Source of the DNA: Treponema sp.
GTDB lineage: Bacteria; Spirochaetota; Spirochaetia; Treponematales; Breznakiellaceae
Assembly (NCBI GenBank): GCA_009777735.1
Contig: WRLF01000014.1
Coordinates: 1-64,000 of the forward strand
DNA: 64,000 nt
Reading direction: 5' to 3'
Part shown: positions 35,187 to 44,812 of the stretch, one piece after another
Numbering within the stretch: the stretch's first letter is position 1
Layout: the number at the start of each line of letters is the position of its first letter
The notes under the pieces: generated by a model
The model's database searches: none
Told to the model about the DNA's origin: nothing
Seen by the model: only the letters and a program-made list of their open reading frames with translations
Program-made: the position numbers and the translations under genes

Positions 35187-35844
35187 TTAATTCCTCATGT
35201 TTGCCTTCAATCATATAAATGATAGCTTCACAAATATTGGTGACATGATCTCCCAGGCGTTCAAGCTGGTTTGATGTTTTTAGGATTTGAAAAGCCCCTT
35301 TTACTAAATCCGGGTACTTCTTCATTAGGTTTAACACATCTTCGGTAAGCGCCTTATGCTCTGCGTCTATTTTACTGTCCATTGCCGCGGCATCGCGCGC
35401 TGCCTGCACATCCTGCCGTAAAAATGCGGATATGGCGGCGCGAAGCATTTCCCGTCCGGTTTCGGCCATCCGCTCCAGATGCTCCTGCGCCCTGAAAGGA
35501 GAATCCCCGCGTTTAGCAAGTTTTTTTGCCGCTCGTGCAAGATGCACCGCATGATCCCCAACCCTTTCTATATTACTGGTGAGCTTAAAAATTGCCACAA
35601 TTTCCCGCATGTCGCGTGCAACAGGCTGCTGGGTAGCAATTAACATAGCGGCGTCATCTTCAATATTTATCTGCAATGCGTCAATCTCTGCATCATATGC
35701 ACGGACTTCATCCGCCAGACCTGTATTGTTTGTTTTTAGGGCAGTAAGCGCCTTGCCAAGGTTTTCTTCCGCCCTTGTTGACATTGCCAGAATATCGTGC
35801 CGCAGACGTTTTAATTCTTCGGAAAAGAACAATCGTGTATTCAT
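35179..35844 (-). CDS. phoU: Phosphate signalling protein PhoU
   Basis: 221 residues, two three-helix repeats with the PhoU signatures of the type TSNIERVGDHAVHLA and TSNQLERLGDHVTNICE. PhoU links the Pst transporter with PhoR and limits phosphate uptake and Pho activation. It is 12 bases after pstB and overlaps phoB. Confidence 0.95.
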   Translation of the reverse strand: MNTRLFFSEELKRLRHDILAMSTRAEENLGKALTALKTNNTGLADEVRAYDAEIDALQINIEDDAAMLIATQQPVARDMREIVAIFKLTSNIERVGDHAVHLARAAKKLAKRGDSPFRAQEHLERMAETGREMLRAAISAFLRQDVQAARDAAAMDSKIDAEHKALTEDVLNLMKKYPDLVKGAFQILKTSNQLERLGDHVTNICEAIIYMIEGKHEELNE

Positions 35845-35856
35845 TTTTTTCTACTC

Positions 35857-36612
35857 TCAACCAAATCTTCCGGAAATGTAATCTTCTGTCCGTTTGTCCT
35901 TTGGATTGGTAAAGACCTCCCTTGTATTGTTATATTCAATTAAATCACCCAGCAGAAAAAAACCTGTCATATTGCTGACCCTTGAAGCCTGATGCATCGC
36001 ATGGGTAACAATAACAATAGTATATTCTTTTTTTAAATTTCCAATCAACTCTTCAATCCGGCCTGTAGCAATGGGATCAAGGGCGCTGGTCGGTTCGTCC
36101 ATCAAAATAACCTCCGGCTCCATCGCGATGCTTCGCGCGATGCAAAGGCGCTGCTGCTGTCCTCCGGAAAGTGCCTGCGCCGGTTTTTTCAATCTGTCCC
36201 TGACTTCGTTCCACAGAGCGGCTTTAATAAGGGAATTTTCTACAATGTCCGCTAGCTTTCCTTTATCTTTTACTCCCTGCATCCGTTTTCCGTAAGCGAC
36301 ATTGTCAAAAACGGTCATGTTAAACGGGTTTGGTTTTTGAAACACCATTCCCACACGGCTGCGAAGTTCGGTAACATCCATTGCCCCGTAAATGTCCTGT
36401 CCGTCAAGCAAAACATCGCCGGTTATGCGGCATGACGGTATCAGGTCGTTCATGCGGTTAAGTATGCGGATAAACGTAGACTTACCGCAGCCGGAAGGCC
36501 CGATGAGAGCAGTCACATCATGCTGTGCGATTGACATATTGATGTTTTTTAACGCCTGAAAATCCCCGTAAAAAAGATCCAGACCTGTTACTTCTATTTT
36601 GCTGCCGATCAT
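35857..36612 (-). CDS. pstB: Phosphate ABC transporter ATPase
   Basis: 251 residues. Walker A is GPSGCGKST, the signature is ALSGGQQQR, Walker B is [12 protein letters not shown], and the switch His is in VTHAMHQA. The FQKPNPF motif after the Q-loop is typical of PstB. The ATG overlaps the pstA stop (ATGA). It powers phosphate import through PstCA. Confidence 0.97.
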   Translation of the reverse strand: MIGSKIEVTGLDLFYGDFQALKNINMSIAQHDVTALIGPSGCGKSTFIRILNRMNDLIPSCRITGDVLLDGQDIYGAMDVTELRSRVGMVFQKPNPFNMTVFDNVAYGKRMQGVKDKGKLADIVENSLIKAALWNEVRDRLKKPAQALSGGQQQRLCIARSIAMEPEVILMDEPTSALDPIATGRIEELIGNLKKEYTIVIVTHAMHQASRVSNMTGFFLLGDLIEYNNTREVFTNPKDKRTEDYISGRFG

Positions 36613-37451
36613 GTTGTCTCTCCGATTTTTTTTCTGAAATTGGCGGCGATTAACTTGGCCGAAGTGTTTATCACCATAACGAGTATCACCAGCACCGATG
36701 CAGTGGCAAAAGCAATGCCAAAATCTTCGGGACGCACCGCTTCGTTCGTCAGATAATACAGGTGAATCGTAAGCGTTCGCCCGGATTCAAAAATGGTACG
36801 CGGCAAATTCTTTGAAATGCCGACTGTCAGCAATACCGGCGCTGATTCTCCCACAACACGGCCTATCGCAAGAATCACCGAAGTCAGTATTCCCGGCAGG
36901 GCTGACGGTAAAACCACATGAACAATGGTTTGAAACTTCGTTGCGCCCAATGCCAGGGATCCTTCACGAAAAGTGTCGGGGATGGATTTAAGGGATTCTT
37001 CGGTGGTGCGGATAATAACGGGCAGTACCATAATGCTTAAAGTGAACGCACCGGCAATTATTGACTGGCCAAAACCCAAAAGGCGGCAGAACATCAAAAG
37101 GCCAAAAAGCCCGTAGATAATAGACGGAATCCCTGCGAGGGTTTCGATTGCAAGGCGTAATATCCGTATGAGCTTTGAATTACCGGAGTATTCATTTAAA
37201 AAAATCGCGCTGGCTATTCCGACCGGCAGTGCAACGGCGATTGATACAAGTACCACATACATGGTGGTTACAATCATGGGAAGAATACCGGCTTCTGCGC
37301 TGGTAAGAAACGAAACATTAAGAAAACCGGCCTGCGATCTGAATATATACAGTATGACAAATAACAGGGCGATAATAACGCCCCCCATTGCCGCCGCCAT
37401 GACACCGTACATTATTCTGTCAATTATTTTTTGTTTCTTGATTTTTTTCAT
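36609..37451 (-). CDS. pstA: Phosphate ABC transporter permease PstA
   Basis: 280 residues from ATG 37451, which overlaps the pstC stop (ATGA); a longer frame to 37481 is inside pstC. About six membrane segments and the EAA-type loop ([20 protein letters not shown]) identify an ABC permease. It forms the phosphate channel with PstC. Confidence 0.95.
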   Translation of the reverse strand: MKKIKKQKIIDRIMYGVMAAAMGGVIIALLFVILYIFRSQAGFLNVSFLTSAEAGILPMIVTTMYVVLVSIAVALPVGIASAIFLNEYSGNSKLIRILRLAIETLAGIPSIIYGLFGLLMFCRLLGFGQSIIAGAFTLSIMVLPVIIRTTEESLKSIPDTFREGSLALGATKFQTIVHVVLPSALPGILTSVILAIGRVVGESAPVLLTVGISKNLPRTIFESGRTLTIHLYYLTNEAVRPEDFGIAFATASVLVILVMVINTSAKLIAANFRKKIGETT

Positions 37452-38638
37452 AACTCTACTTCCATGCGGCGGCGGTACCATAAAATCAAATTGTTAAGAA
37501 TCAGAATAATCGAAAACAGGGCAACGCCGATGGAAAACAACATCTCGCTGTGCCTGCCTGATGCGTACCCCATTTCCATGGCGATTGTGGCCGTAAGCGT
37601 TCTGACACTTTCCAGGGGGTTAAATGTCAAGTGGGGCGAATTTCCCGCAACCAGAATAACCGCCATGGTTTCGCCCACTGCACGGGAAATCCCCAGGATA
37701 ATTCCGGCAATCACCCCCGAATTGGCATGGGGCAGTACAACATTCCACGCGGTCTGCATTCTGCTGGCACCAAGCGAAAGGCTTGCTTCCCGTACCGACA
37801 GCGGAACTGCACGCAGGGATGTTTCCGCGATGGTAATCACCGTAGGCAGTATCATCAGCGCCAGCACAATGATTGCCGAAAGCAGTGTATTGCCGGACGG
37901 TATGTTAAATGTATTTCGAACAAACGGTACTATTACCATAAGGCCGAAAAACCCGTACACCACCGAAGGGATTCCTGCCAGTAGCTCTACGCCCGCCCGT
38001 ACAACGGCAGCATGTTTTGATTTAAGAAATTCCGCCATAAAAAGAGCGCATAACAAGGCAATGGGAACCCCAAGCACAATCGCACCAAAACTTGCCATTA
38101 AAGTCCCTGCAATCATCGGCAGAATGCCGTACACTTTGTCCTTGTTCGGACGCCATGTTAGTCCGGCAAGAAACCCGCCAATGCTGTAGGGCGGTTCCGG
38201 CAAGATAATGTATATTCTTTTTTCAAGCGCGGCAATGGCTGCCGGCCAGCTTACCGTATGTACATAACTTTCCGGGTAGGTTGCCGTTACTTCGCTGCTT
38301 GCTGAAAATCCGAGTTTTTTCTGCGGGTCTTTTTCATTGTCGTAAACGGTTATTACAAGTGATTCTTCACCGTCTGTTACCGGAAATTTTATTGCAATAA
38401 TTTCTGTGTTTTTTGGAATGGTAATGAAAGAAGAATGATTAAGATATAATTCTCCGTTTACGGTAAGCTCGTCAATGCGCTGTGGTACAAGACGGATGCC
38501 CGCAGCTGTGGGAGTAAAAAAAGGTACTGTTCCCTGAATAAAAACAAACAGTAAAATAGCTCCCAATGCCAATACGGAAAAGAGGGCTACAATGCTGAAC
38601 AGATGTTTAAAAAAAACATCGGTGAATTTTCGATTCAC
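37448..38638 (-). CDS. pstC: Phosphate ABC transporter permease PstC
   Basis: 396 residues, longer than the usual ~300. The N-terminal membrane segment is followed by an extracytoplasmic insert of about 130 residues before the permease core, which has the EAA-type loop SLSLGASRMQTAWNVVLPHA. Larger periplasmic loops occur in some PstC proteins. It starts two bases after the pstS stop. Confidence 0.95.
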   Translation of the reverse strand: MNRKFTDVFFKHLFSIVALFSVLALGAILLFVFIQGTVPFFTPTAAGIRLVPQRIDELTVNGELYLNHSSFITIPKNTEIIAIKFPVTDGEESLVITVYDNEKDPQKKLGFSASSEVTATYPESYVHTVSWPAAIAALEKRIYIILPEPPYSIGGFLAGLTWRPNKDKVYGILPMIAGTLMASFGAIVLGVPIALLCALFMAEFLKSKHAAVVRAGVELLAGIPSVVYGFFGLMVIVPFVRNTFNIPSGNTLLSAIIVLALMILPTVITIAETSLRAVPLSVREASLSLGASRMQTAWNVVLPHANSGVIAGIILGISRAVGETMAVILVAGNSPHLTFNPLESVRTLTATIAMEMGYASGRHSEMLFSIGVALFSIILILNNLILWYRRRMEVEL

Positions 38639-38640
38639 AT

Positions 38641-39486
38641 TTACCTTACACTGATCCAGCTTCTGCTGACGATAGCCTGGCCTGCGGAAGTAAGCATCCA
38701 GTCAACAAAAGCTGCACTTTCCGCATGAATATTGTCTCCGGTAAGTACGATAAACGGCCGGGCAATTCTGTAGGAACCGTTAACAACATTTGCGCTTTCC
38801 GGTGCAGAACCGTCTACAGAAAGGGTTTTAATGGTGTTATCCACCGAACCGATTGAGATATATCCGATTGCATCTTCGTTTTGAGCGACACTGGCCTTGA
38901 TTGCGCCGGTGCTTGTTGACTCATTGGCCCCCGCAACCAGCCTGTCCTGGAACCCTACAATTTCTTCAAAAGCGCCCCTTGTTCCAGATCCTGCCTCGCG
39001 GCTTATAACGGCAATTCTTCCGCTCTTTGTGCCGCCGGAAACCTGGCTCCAGTCGGTTACTGCTCCTGTGTAAATGTCCCGTATTTGATCAACGGTCAGA
39101 TTGCCCACCGGATTACCGTTATTCACGATTACTGCAATTCCGTCAATAGCGACAGTGATTTCGTTTAAACCCTGCCCCTGCTCGGCAGGAGTCAAGTCGC
39201 GGCTGGACATACCAATTTGGTACAAGATTCCTGCATTCCTGATCCCGTCGCCGGAACCGGTTCCGTTAATGTTCACCCTGATGTGGGGATGCAGTGTCTG
39301 GTATTCTGCTGCAAACAATTCCATGAGGGGGGTTACCGAAGTAGAACCGCCAACCTCTATTGTATATGGGACAGCTTGCTGCACCGGTGCAGCCTGGCTC
39401 ACCGAAGCATCCCTGTTTCTGTTACAGGCAATCATGCTTGTCAAAACAATACTAACCGCAAAAATGGCTAAAAACGTGTTCTTCAT
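38641..39486 (-). CDS. pstS: Phosphate-binding lipoprotein PstS
   Basis: 281 residues. The lipobox is SMIAC (Cys21). The mature part shows phosphate-binding protein motifs: GGSTSVTP near the start, NGTGSGDGI, and SREAGSGTRGAFEE that contact phosphate. It delivers phosphate to PstCA from the periplasm. It is the first gene of the operon, with AGGAGTA before the ATG. Confidence 0.95.
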   Translation of the reverse strand: MKNTFLAIFAVSIVLTSMIACNRNRDASVSQAAPVQQAVPYTIEVGGSTSVTPLMELFAAEYQTLHPHIRVNINGTGSGDGIRNAGILYQIGMSSRDLTPAEQGQGLNEITVAIDGIAVIVNNGNPVGNLTVDQIRDIYTGAVTDWSQVSGGTKSGRIAVISREAGSGTRGAFEEIVGFQDRLVAGANESTSTGAIKASVAQNEDAIGYISIGSVDNTIKTLSVDGSAPESANVVNGSYRIARPFIVLTGDNIHAESAAFVDWMLTSAGQAIVSRSWISVR

Positions 39487-39551
39487 ACTTTACTCCTTGG
39501 AATAAGAATAAAGAAACCATAAACATACTTAATTAATAATCGATGAAAGAA

Positions 39552-39580
39552 TTGTTAGTTTATTGTTAATCTGTTACAGT
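39552..39580 (-). promoter_or_regulatory. Pho-box-like direct repeats upstream of pstS
   Basis: Read on the pst strand: ACTGTAA-4-TTAACAA-4-CTAACAA, with A/T-rich four-base spacers and an 11-base period, the layout of PhoB/PhoP boxes. It lies 66-94 bases before the pstS start. A possible -10 (TATTAA) is about 13 bases further downstream. Confidence 0.6.
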
Positions 39581-39590
39581 GATAGACACC

Positions 39591-42500
39591 ATGCAGCAAG
39601 CAATTATTGCAAAAGAATCAATTACGATACCAACTTATGAACTTGATGATACGGAACAATCGCCGGTTTTTCATGAAATGCGTAATCATCAGGGAACGAG
39701 GGGGGCTATGTACCCCCTGCGGATGATTGATACATACCTTAACAAAAAATCAGATCGCCTGTATGAATCCATCAGGCTGGAGAACGAGTATATCCGTGTT
39801 GTTGCCCTGCCCGAACTGGGCGGTCGTATTTACGAAGGGTACGATAAAAAGCTGGACTATCATTTTGTTTATAAAAACAATGTAATCAAGCCTGCGATGA
39901 TAGGCCTTGCGGGGGCCTGGCTTTCCGGGGGGATTGAATTTAACTGGCCCACCCACCACCGGCCGACCACATTCATGCCTGTGGACGCGGTCATAGAAGA
40001 ACATGATGACGGTTCAAAGACCGCATGGATGGGTGAAATTGAACCGCTTTACGGGATGAAAGGAATGATTGGGGTGACAATACATCCGGATCGTTCCTGC
40101 CTGCTTGTAAAAACCCGGCTGTACAACCTCACTGCGAAAACCCAGACATTTCACTGGTGGGCAAACCTGGCGGTTCATGCGAACGAAAATTATCAGGTAA
40201 AGTTTCCGCCTGATATTGACTATATAACCCATCATTATAAAAACGTGGTGTCCCCGTATCCTTTCGCGCAGGGGTTATTCGGAAAATTGGTGTTTGATGC
40301 AACAACCGATATCACCTGGTATAAAAATATTCCTGCGGCTGCTTCATTTTTTATTTTTAATTCCAACTATGATTTTATGGGCGGCTACGATCACGGAAAA
40401 AACAGGGGGACAGTGCATGTCGCCGACCGGCACATTTCTCCGGGTAAAAAGTTTTTTACATGGGGTTTGAGCGATCACGGGAAAACATGGCAAAGAGAGC
40501 TGACGGACAATGACGGGCATTATCTGGAAATAATGACGGGATGTTATACCGACAATCAGCCGGATTTTGCCTTCATCCGGCCTGATGAAACCATTACTTT
40601 CGAGCAGCTATGGTATGCCACCGACAGGCTGCCGGATATAAAAAACGCAACCCGGCACGCAGCCGTAAGTCTTTCCGCCGAAGGCAATGTTGTTTCACTG
40701 GCCTTCAATGCCACAGAGACGTATACTAACGCACAAGTAACGCTCTGGGCGGAGGGCATTGTTATTTTTCAAAAAACCATTGATATTTGTCCGGGATCAC
40801 CGTTTTCCGCCGCCATAAAAACAGAAAAAACATATCCCATAGAATCACTTAAAGCGGCATTGCATGATTCCTGCGGCAATGTACTGGTAGAGTACGAATG
40901 GCGCCCGCTGTATTTTGCTGATAAAGAGGTGCCCAAAGAACATACACCGGCACGGGATCCCTGTACGATAGAAACCATTGAAGAACTGTACCTGGAGGGT
41001 CTGCAAATTGAGCAATACCGTCACCCCTTGCTTGATTCGGCAGGCTGGTACACAGAAGCCCTGCGCCGCGACCCCGGGGATAGCCGCTGCAATAACGCCA
41101 TGGGCAGGCGGGCCCTCAAATCCGGTGATTTTAAATCCGCCGTCAATTTTTTTCAAACCGCTGTCAAACGCCTGACCATAAGGAATCAAAATCCGCCAGA
41201 CGGGGAATCTTTTTACTATTTGGGCATTGCCCTTGCCCTCTGCGGTGATGATGAAAATGCGATAGCGGCTTTCAGAAAAGCCGCATGGAGCTTCGGATGG
41301 AGAGCGGCCGCTCTGAAAGAAGCCGTAAAACTGTACATTCGCCGGAGAGAGTACAACGCTGCCCTGCAATGCTGCGAAGAAGCATACCAGATCAATACCG
41401 GCAGCATTGGGCTGCGGCTTTTGTTCAGTGCTGTCTTGCGTAAACTCGGTAATTGTACCCGTGCCGAAATTCTTGCACGGGAAACAGCAGCCCTCGATCC
41501 TCTGGATATTGGCGCGCTGTTTGAATTGTCATTTGTATTGCAGAAGCAGGGGCCGGATGCCGGTGTGATTCACAGTATTACACGAGGGCGTTCTTCTTCG
41601 TTAATGGAACTCGCCGGATCGTATAGTGATGCCGGATTGTACCGGGAAGCACTTGCCGTGTTGTCGTATTGTAATGATGAGCCGCTGCGATGGTACTATG
41701 CCGCATGGTCTTATGGGAAACTGGGAGAGAAGGAAAGCGCGACAGAATCATTAATAAAAGCCGAAACTGCCGGCGGGAATTATTGCTTCCCTTCTAAAGA
41801 TAGGGAAATTGCCATTTTGCAATTTGCTCTTGAATATTGCTCCGCCGGCAGACGCGCTGCGTATTTTCTGGGCTTGCTGTACTACGGAAGGGGCAGTAGT
41901 GAAATGGCCGTTTTGAATTGGGAAGAAGCAGTCCGGCGCGATCCCGCCTGTTTTGAGGCTCATCGCTGTCTGGCTATTGCGTATCATGATAAATTTGATG
42001 ACAAATACGGCGCTCTCAAGGAAATGGAAACCGCATTTTCGCTGCACAAAGATTCCCGGTATCTTTTAGAACTTGTTCAAGTCTGCAAAGCCGCCGGTAA
42101 AACTGCGGCACAGCGGCTCAGGCTTCTGGAAGAACATAGCAGCCTGCTTGGCATTCGCGGCGATCTCTTCAATGAATATGTAACGCTTCTGAATCTGAAC
42201 GGAAAAGCCGAAGAAGCGGCACAGAAACTACAGGCTCATATTTTTCATCCATACGAGGGGGGCGAAGGCATTGTCATCCGGCAGCACATCCTGGCCCATA
42301 TTGAACTTGGCCGCAGGGCATTCGCAAAAAGTGACTACCATGAAGCTAAACGGCTGTACCAATGTGCCCTGGAGTACCCCGAAAACTACAATGAAGGCAG
42401 GCGGTTTCTCGCGCACGAAGCCCATGTGTATTATCACCTTGCCCAAACCTGTGAAAAATTGGGCGAAGAAAGCCAGTTCAAAGATTGTCTTGAAAAAGCA

Positions 42501-42878
42501 GCCGGTCAGGAAGATGATTTTGAAGAGCAGGGATTTTTCAAGGGGTTGGCATTACGGAAACTTGGCTATGCCTCCAAAGCACAAAAACTCTATAAAAACA
42601 TGCTTGATTGGGCTGATAAAGGGTTACAGGATCCCGGCAAGGTACTGTATTTTCCTGCCTTTCCGGCAGGATTGCCTTTTGAGCAAAATATTGGAAAGGC
42701 TAACACAATTAAGTATTTTTACGCCCGTCTTTTGGGACTCCTCGGCCTGGGCAATTTTGAAGAGTTTTACAAGACCAGGGAAGCTCTTGCATCACTTACC
42801 GATATTGGCCCGTGGATATACATTATCTTATCGGAAATGGGAATTGACTTAAATGCGACAAACAGCACTAAATGGTAG
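39591..42878 (+). CDS. DUF5107 domain protein with TPR repeats
   Basis: About 1095 residues. Residues about 25-340 match the DUF5107 pattern: RLENEYIRVVALPELGGRIYE, GGIEFNWPTHHRP, HWWANLAVHANENYQVKFP. This is a galactose-mutarotase-like beta sandwich, seen in sugar-related proteins. The rest (about 460-1090) is a long series of TPR helices such as SFYYLGIALALCGDDENAIAAF. No signal is present, so it is probably cytoplasmic. GTG 39579 is also in frame; neither start has a clear SD. It is divergent from pstS and shares the Pho-box region. The function is unknown, possibly carbohydrate processing. Confidence 0.8.
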   Translation: MQQAIIAKESITIPTYELDDTEQSPVFHEMRNHQGTRGAMYPLRMIDTYLNKKSDRLYESIRLENEYIRVVALPELGGRIYEGYDKKLDYHFVYKNNVIKPAMIGLAGAWLSGGIEFNWPTHHRPTTFMPVDAVIEEHDDGSKTAWMGEIEPLYGMKGMIGVTIHPDRSCLLVKTRLYNLTAKTQTFHWWANLAVHANENYQVKFPPDIDYITHHYKNVVSPYPFAQGLFGKLVFDATTDITWYKNIPAAASFFIFNSNYDFMGGYDHGKNRGTVHVADRHISPGKKFFTWGLSDHGKTWQRELTDNDGHYLEIMTGCYTDNQPDFAFIRPDETITFEQLWYATDRLPDIKNATRHAAVSLSAEGNVVSLAFNATETYTNAQVTLWAEGIVIFQKTIDICPGSPFSAAIKTEKTYPIESLKAALHDSCGNVLVEYEWRPLYFADKEVPKEHTPARDPCTIETIEELYLEGLQIEQYRHPLLDSAGWYTEALRRDPGDSRCNNAMGRRALKSGDFKSAVNFFQTAVKRLTIRNQNPPDGESFYYLGIALALCGDDENAIAAFRKAAWSFGWRAAALKEAVKLYIRRREYNAALQCCEEAYQINTGSIGLRLLFSAVLRKLGNCTRAEILARETAALDPLDIGALFELSFVLQKQGPDAGVIHSITRGRSSSLMELAGSYSDAGLYREALAVLSYCNDEPLRWYYAAWSYGKLGEKESATESLIKAETAGGNYCFPSKDREIAILQFALEYCSAGRRAAYFLGLLYYGRGSSEMAVLNWEEAVRRDPACFEAHRCLAIAYHDKFDDKYGALKEMETAFSLHKDSRYLLELVQVCKAAGKTAAQRLRLLEEHSSLLGIRGDLFNEYVTLLNLNGKAEEAAQKLQAHIFHPYEGGEGIVIRQHILAHIELGRRAFAKSDYHEAKRLYQCALEYPENYNEGRRFLAHEAHVYYHLAQTCEKLGEESQFKDCLEKAAGQEDDFEEQGFFKGLALRKLGYASKAQKLYKNMLDWADKGLQDPGKVLYFPAFPAGLPFEQNIGKANTIKYFYARLLGLLGLGNFEEFYKTREALASLTDIGPWIYIILSEMGIDLNATNSTKW

Positions 42879-42925
42879 TGAACGCTGACAGATGGCATTA
42901 TCTATCAAAATAACGAAATAACCTC

Positions 42926-42954
42926 TTGACAAAATTTTTAATTTTACTTATCTT
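42926..42954 (+). promoter_or_regulatory. Promoter of rex-serC-serA
   Basis: A perfect -35 TTGACA (42926-42931), a 17-base spacer and -10 TATCTT (42949-42954). The predicted start is near 42961, just at the Rex operator. Confidence 0.7.
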
Positions 42955-42963
42955 GACTTTGAA

Positions 42964-42981
42964 CTGTGAAATATTTCACAG
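42964..42981. promoter_or_regulatory. rex: Rex operator
   Basis: CTGTGAAATATTTCACAG is a perfect 18-bp palindrome with the core TGTGAAATATTTCACA, the known Rex binding consensus. It lies just downstream of the -10, where binding would block transcription. It precedes rex itself, so autoregulation is expected. Confidence 0.92.
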
Positions 42982-43031
42982 CCAAAGGCATATAGTGTCT
43001 TTAAATTGCGTCACCTTTTCGGGAGGGGAAC

Positions 43032-43697
43032 TTGACAAACATTTCCGGGCGGGCAAAAGAACGGCTGTTACAGCTTATGCTTATTCTTGAACAACATCGG
43101 CAGACTGGTAACAGTGGGCCGGTAACTTCCGCGCAGGCAGAGCAGTTAACCGGCTGGCCGAGGGATACGATCCGCAAGGATATATCTTGCCTGAGCCATT
43201 CTGCCGTCATGATGGCGGCCGGAAACAGTGCGCCGGGCGGGCATACAGGGTATGATCCGGAAATACTCATACCGCTCATAAAAAATGTCCTGGGGCTGAG
43301 CAGTAAACGAAAATTCTGTGTGGTGGGGCTGGGGCGGCTGGGGTCGGCGTACCTTAATTTTTCCCCGCCTGAACTTGCCGAATTTGAGCTTGCCGCCGGT
43401 TTTGACACCAATGTAAATCGGGTAGAAATGCTCCGGTCGTCATCGCCGCTGTACCCGGCATATAAACTTGCCGAGGTAATCAGCCGTTTTACGATTGAAA
43501 TTGCCCTGATCTGTGTTCCGGCAAATGCAGCCCAGGCAACTGCGGAAAAATGCGCTGCCGCCGGAATACGGGGTATTTTGAACTTTGCCCCTGTGGCGTT
43601 AAGTCTGCCGCCGGAAGTAGCCGTGCGGAATGTGTATATTGCGGATGAACTGAGAAGTCTGGCGATCAAATTAAATGGTAAGAGGTATGAGGTATGA
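43032..43697 (+). CDS. rex: Redox-sensing transcriptional repressor Rex
   Basis: 221 residues. The N-terminal winged helix includes GWPRDTIRKDISCL. The C-terminal Rossmann domain has VVGLGRLGSAYLNF and later GIRGILNFAPVALSLP, typical of Rex. It binds DNA when NAD+ is high and is released by NADH. The start is TTG with GGGAGGGG four bases before it. A matching operator lies upstream (42964). serC follows with ATGA overlap, so serine biosynthesis is under the same promoter. Confidence 0.93.
   Translation: MTNISGRAKERLLQLMLILEQHRQTGNSGPVTSAQAEQLTGWPRDTIRKDISCLSHSAVMMAAGNSAPGGHTGYDPEILIPLIKNVLGLSSKRKFCVVGLGRLGSAYLNFSPPELAEFELAAGFDTNVNRVEMLRSSSPLYPAYKLAEVISRFTIEIALICVPANAAQATAEKCAAAGIRGILNFAPVALSLPPEVAVRNVYIADELRSLAIKLNGKRYEV
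43674..43694. repeat. Three period-7 units at the rex-serC junction
   Basis: AATGGTA, AGAGGTA, TGAGGTA in phase. They encode the last residues of Rex and supply the AGAGG that serves as SD for serC. Confidence 0.55.
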
Positions 43698-44812
43698 AAC
43701 GAGTGTTTAATTTTTCTGCGGGGCCTTCTGTGCTGCCGCTGCCCGTTCTGGAAAAAGCGGCGGCGGAAATGTGCGATGCTAATGGCAGCGGACAGTCGGT
43801 CATGGAGATGAGCCACCGGTCAAAGGACTACAAACCGGTTATCGAAAAAACAGAATCCCTGCTGAGGGAACTGATGGATATTCCGTCAAATTACAAGGTG
43901 CTGTTTTTACAGGGCGGGGCATCACTCCAGTTTTCCATGGTTCCTCTGAATATTGCATGCTGCGGATCTGCCGGCGGAAAAAAAGCTGTCTACATTGATA
44001 CAGGTGTCTGGGCTGATAAAGCAGCAAAAGAAGCAGCGAAATTTACCGAAGTAGATGTTCGGGCAAGCTCTAAAGACCGCTCATATACGTATATTCCTGA
44101 CATCCCCCCTGGGGATGAGCCTGCCGCCTGTGCGGGAGATGCTTATTATCATATTACGCTGAATAATACCATTGTTGGCACTAAATGGACGCAGCTTCCC
44201 GATACGCCTGTCCCCCTCGTGTCGGACATATCCAGTTGCATTCTTTCCGAGCCGCTGGATGTTTCCCGATTTGGCATACTGTATGCAGGCGCTCAGAAAA
44301 ACCTGGGGCCGGCAGGAGTCACCGTGGTTATCATCCGCGAAGATTTAATCGGCCATGCACCGCCGGAAACTCCGGCCATGCTCCGCTATGACATCCATGC
44401 TGAGGAAGGCTCCATGTATAACACACCGCCGTGTTACAGCATTTACATGGTGGGCCTCGTGCTGGAATGGTTAAAAAACCTCGGCGGCATTCCGGCAATT
44501 ACCCGGTTGAACCATCAAAAAGCGGATATGTTCTACCAGTACCTCGATAACTCGGAACTGTTCTACTCACCCGTTGAAAAACCGTTCCGCAGCCTGATGA
44601 ATATCCCTTTCCTCGCAACGGCTGGTGATCCTGACAAACTTAAAGAACTGGAAACACGTTTTGTCAAAGAAGCAGCTGCTGCGGGCTTTGTGAACCTTGC
44701 CGGGCACCGGCTGGTTGGCGGGATGAGAGCCAGTATTTATAACGCTATGCCTGTTGAAGGGGTACAGGCGCTTATCCAATTTATGCAAAAATTTGAGAAA
44801 GGAGCTGTATGA
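43694..44812 (+). CDS. serC: Phosphoserine aminotransferase
   Basis: 372 residues, PLP-dependent. NFSAGPS at the start, EMSHRSK, LQGGASLQF and the Schiff-base Lys in YAGAQKNLGPAG match SerC; the RASIYNAMP end is also typical. It makes phosphoserine from 3-phosphohydroxypyruvate with glutamate. It overlaps rex (ATGA) and serA. Confidence 0.96.
   Translation: MKRVFNFSAGPSVLPLPVLEKAAAEMCDANGSGQSVMEMSHRSKDYKPVIEKTESLLRELMDIPSNYKVLFLQGGASLQFSMVPLNIACCGSAGGKKAVYIDTGVWADKAAKEAAKFTEVDVRASSKDRSYTYIPDIPPGDEPAACAGDAYYHITLNNTIVGTKWTQLPDTPVPLVSDISSCILSEPLDVSRFGILYAGAQKNLGPAGVTVVIIREDLIGHAPPETPAMLRYDIHAEEGSMYNTPPCYSIYMVGLVLEWLKNLGGIPAITRLNHQKADMFYQYLDNSELFYSPVEKPFRSLMNIPFLATAGDPDKLKELETRFVKEAAAAGFVNLAGHRLVGGMRASIYNAMPVEGVQALIQFMQKFEKGAV

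Noticed and set aside
37431-38189. Plus-strand ORF of 252 codons over pstC
   Set aside because: Shadow of pstC with no coding features of its own.
44100-44135. Hairpin within serC (CATCCCC...GGGGATG)
   Set aside because: A short 7-bp stem in coding sequence with no array or repeat elsewhere; likely chance.
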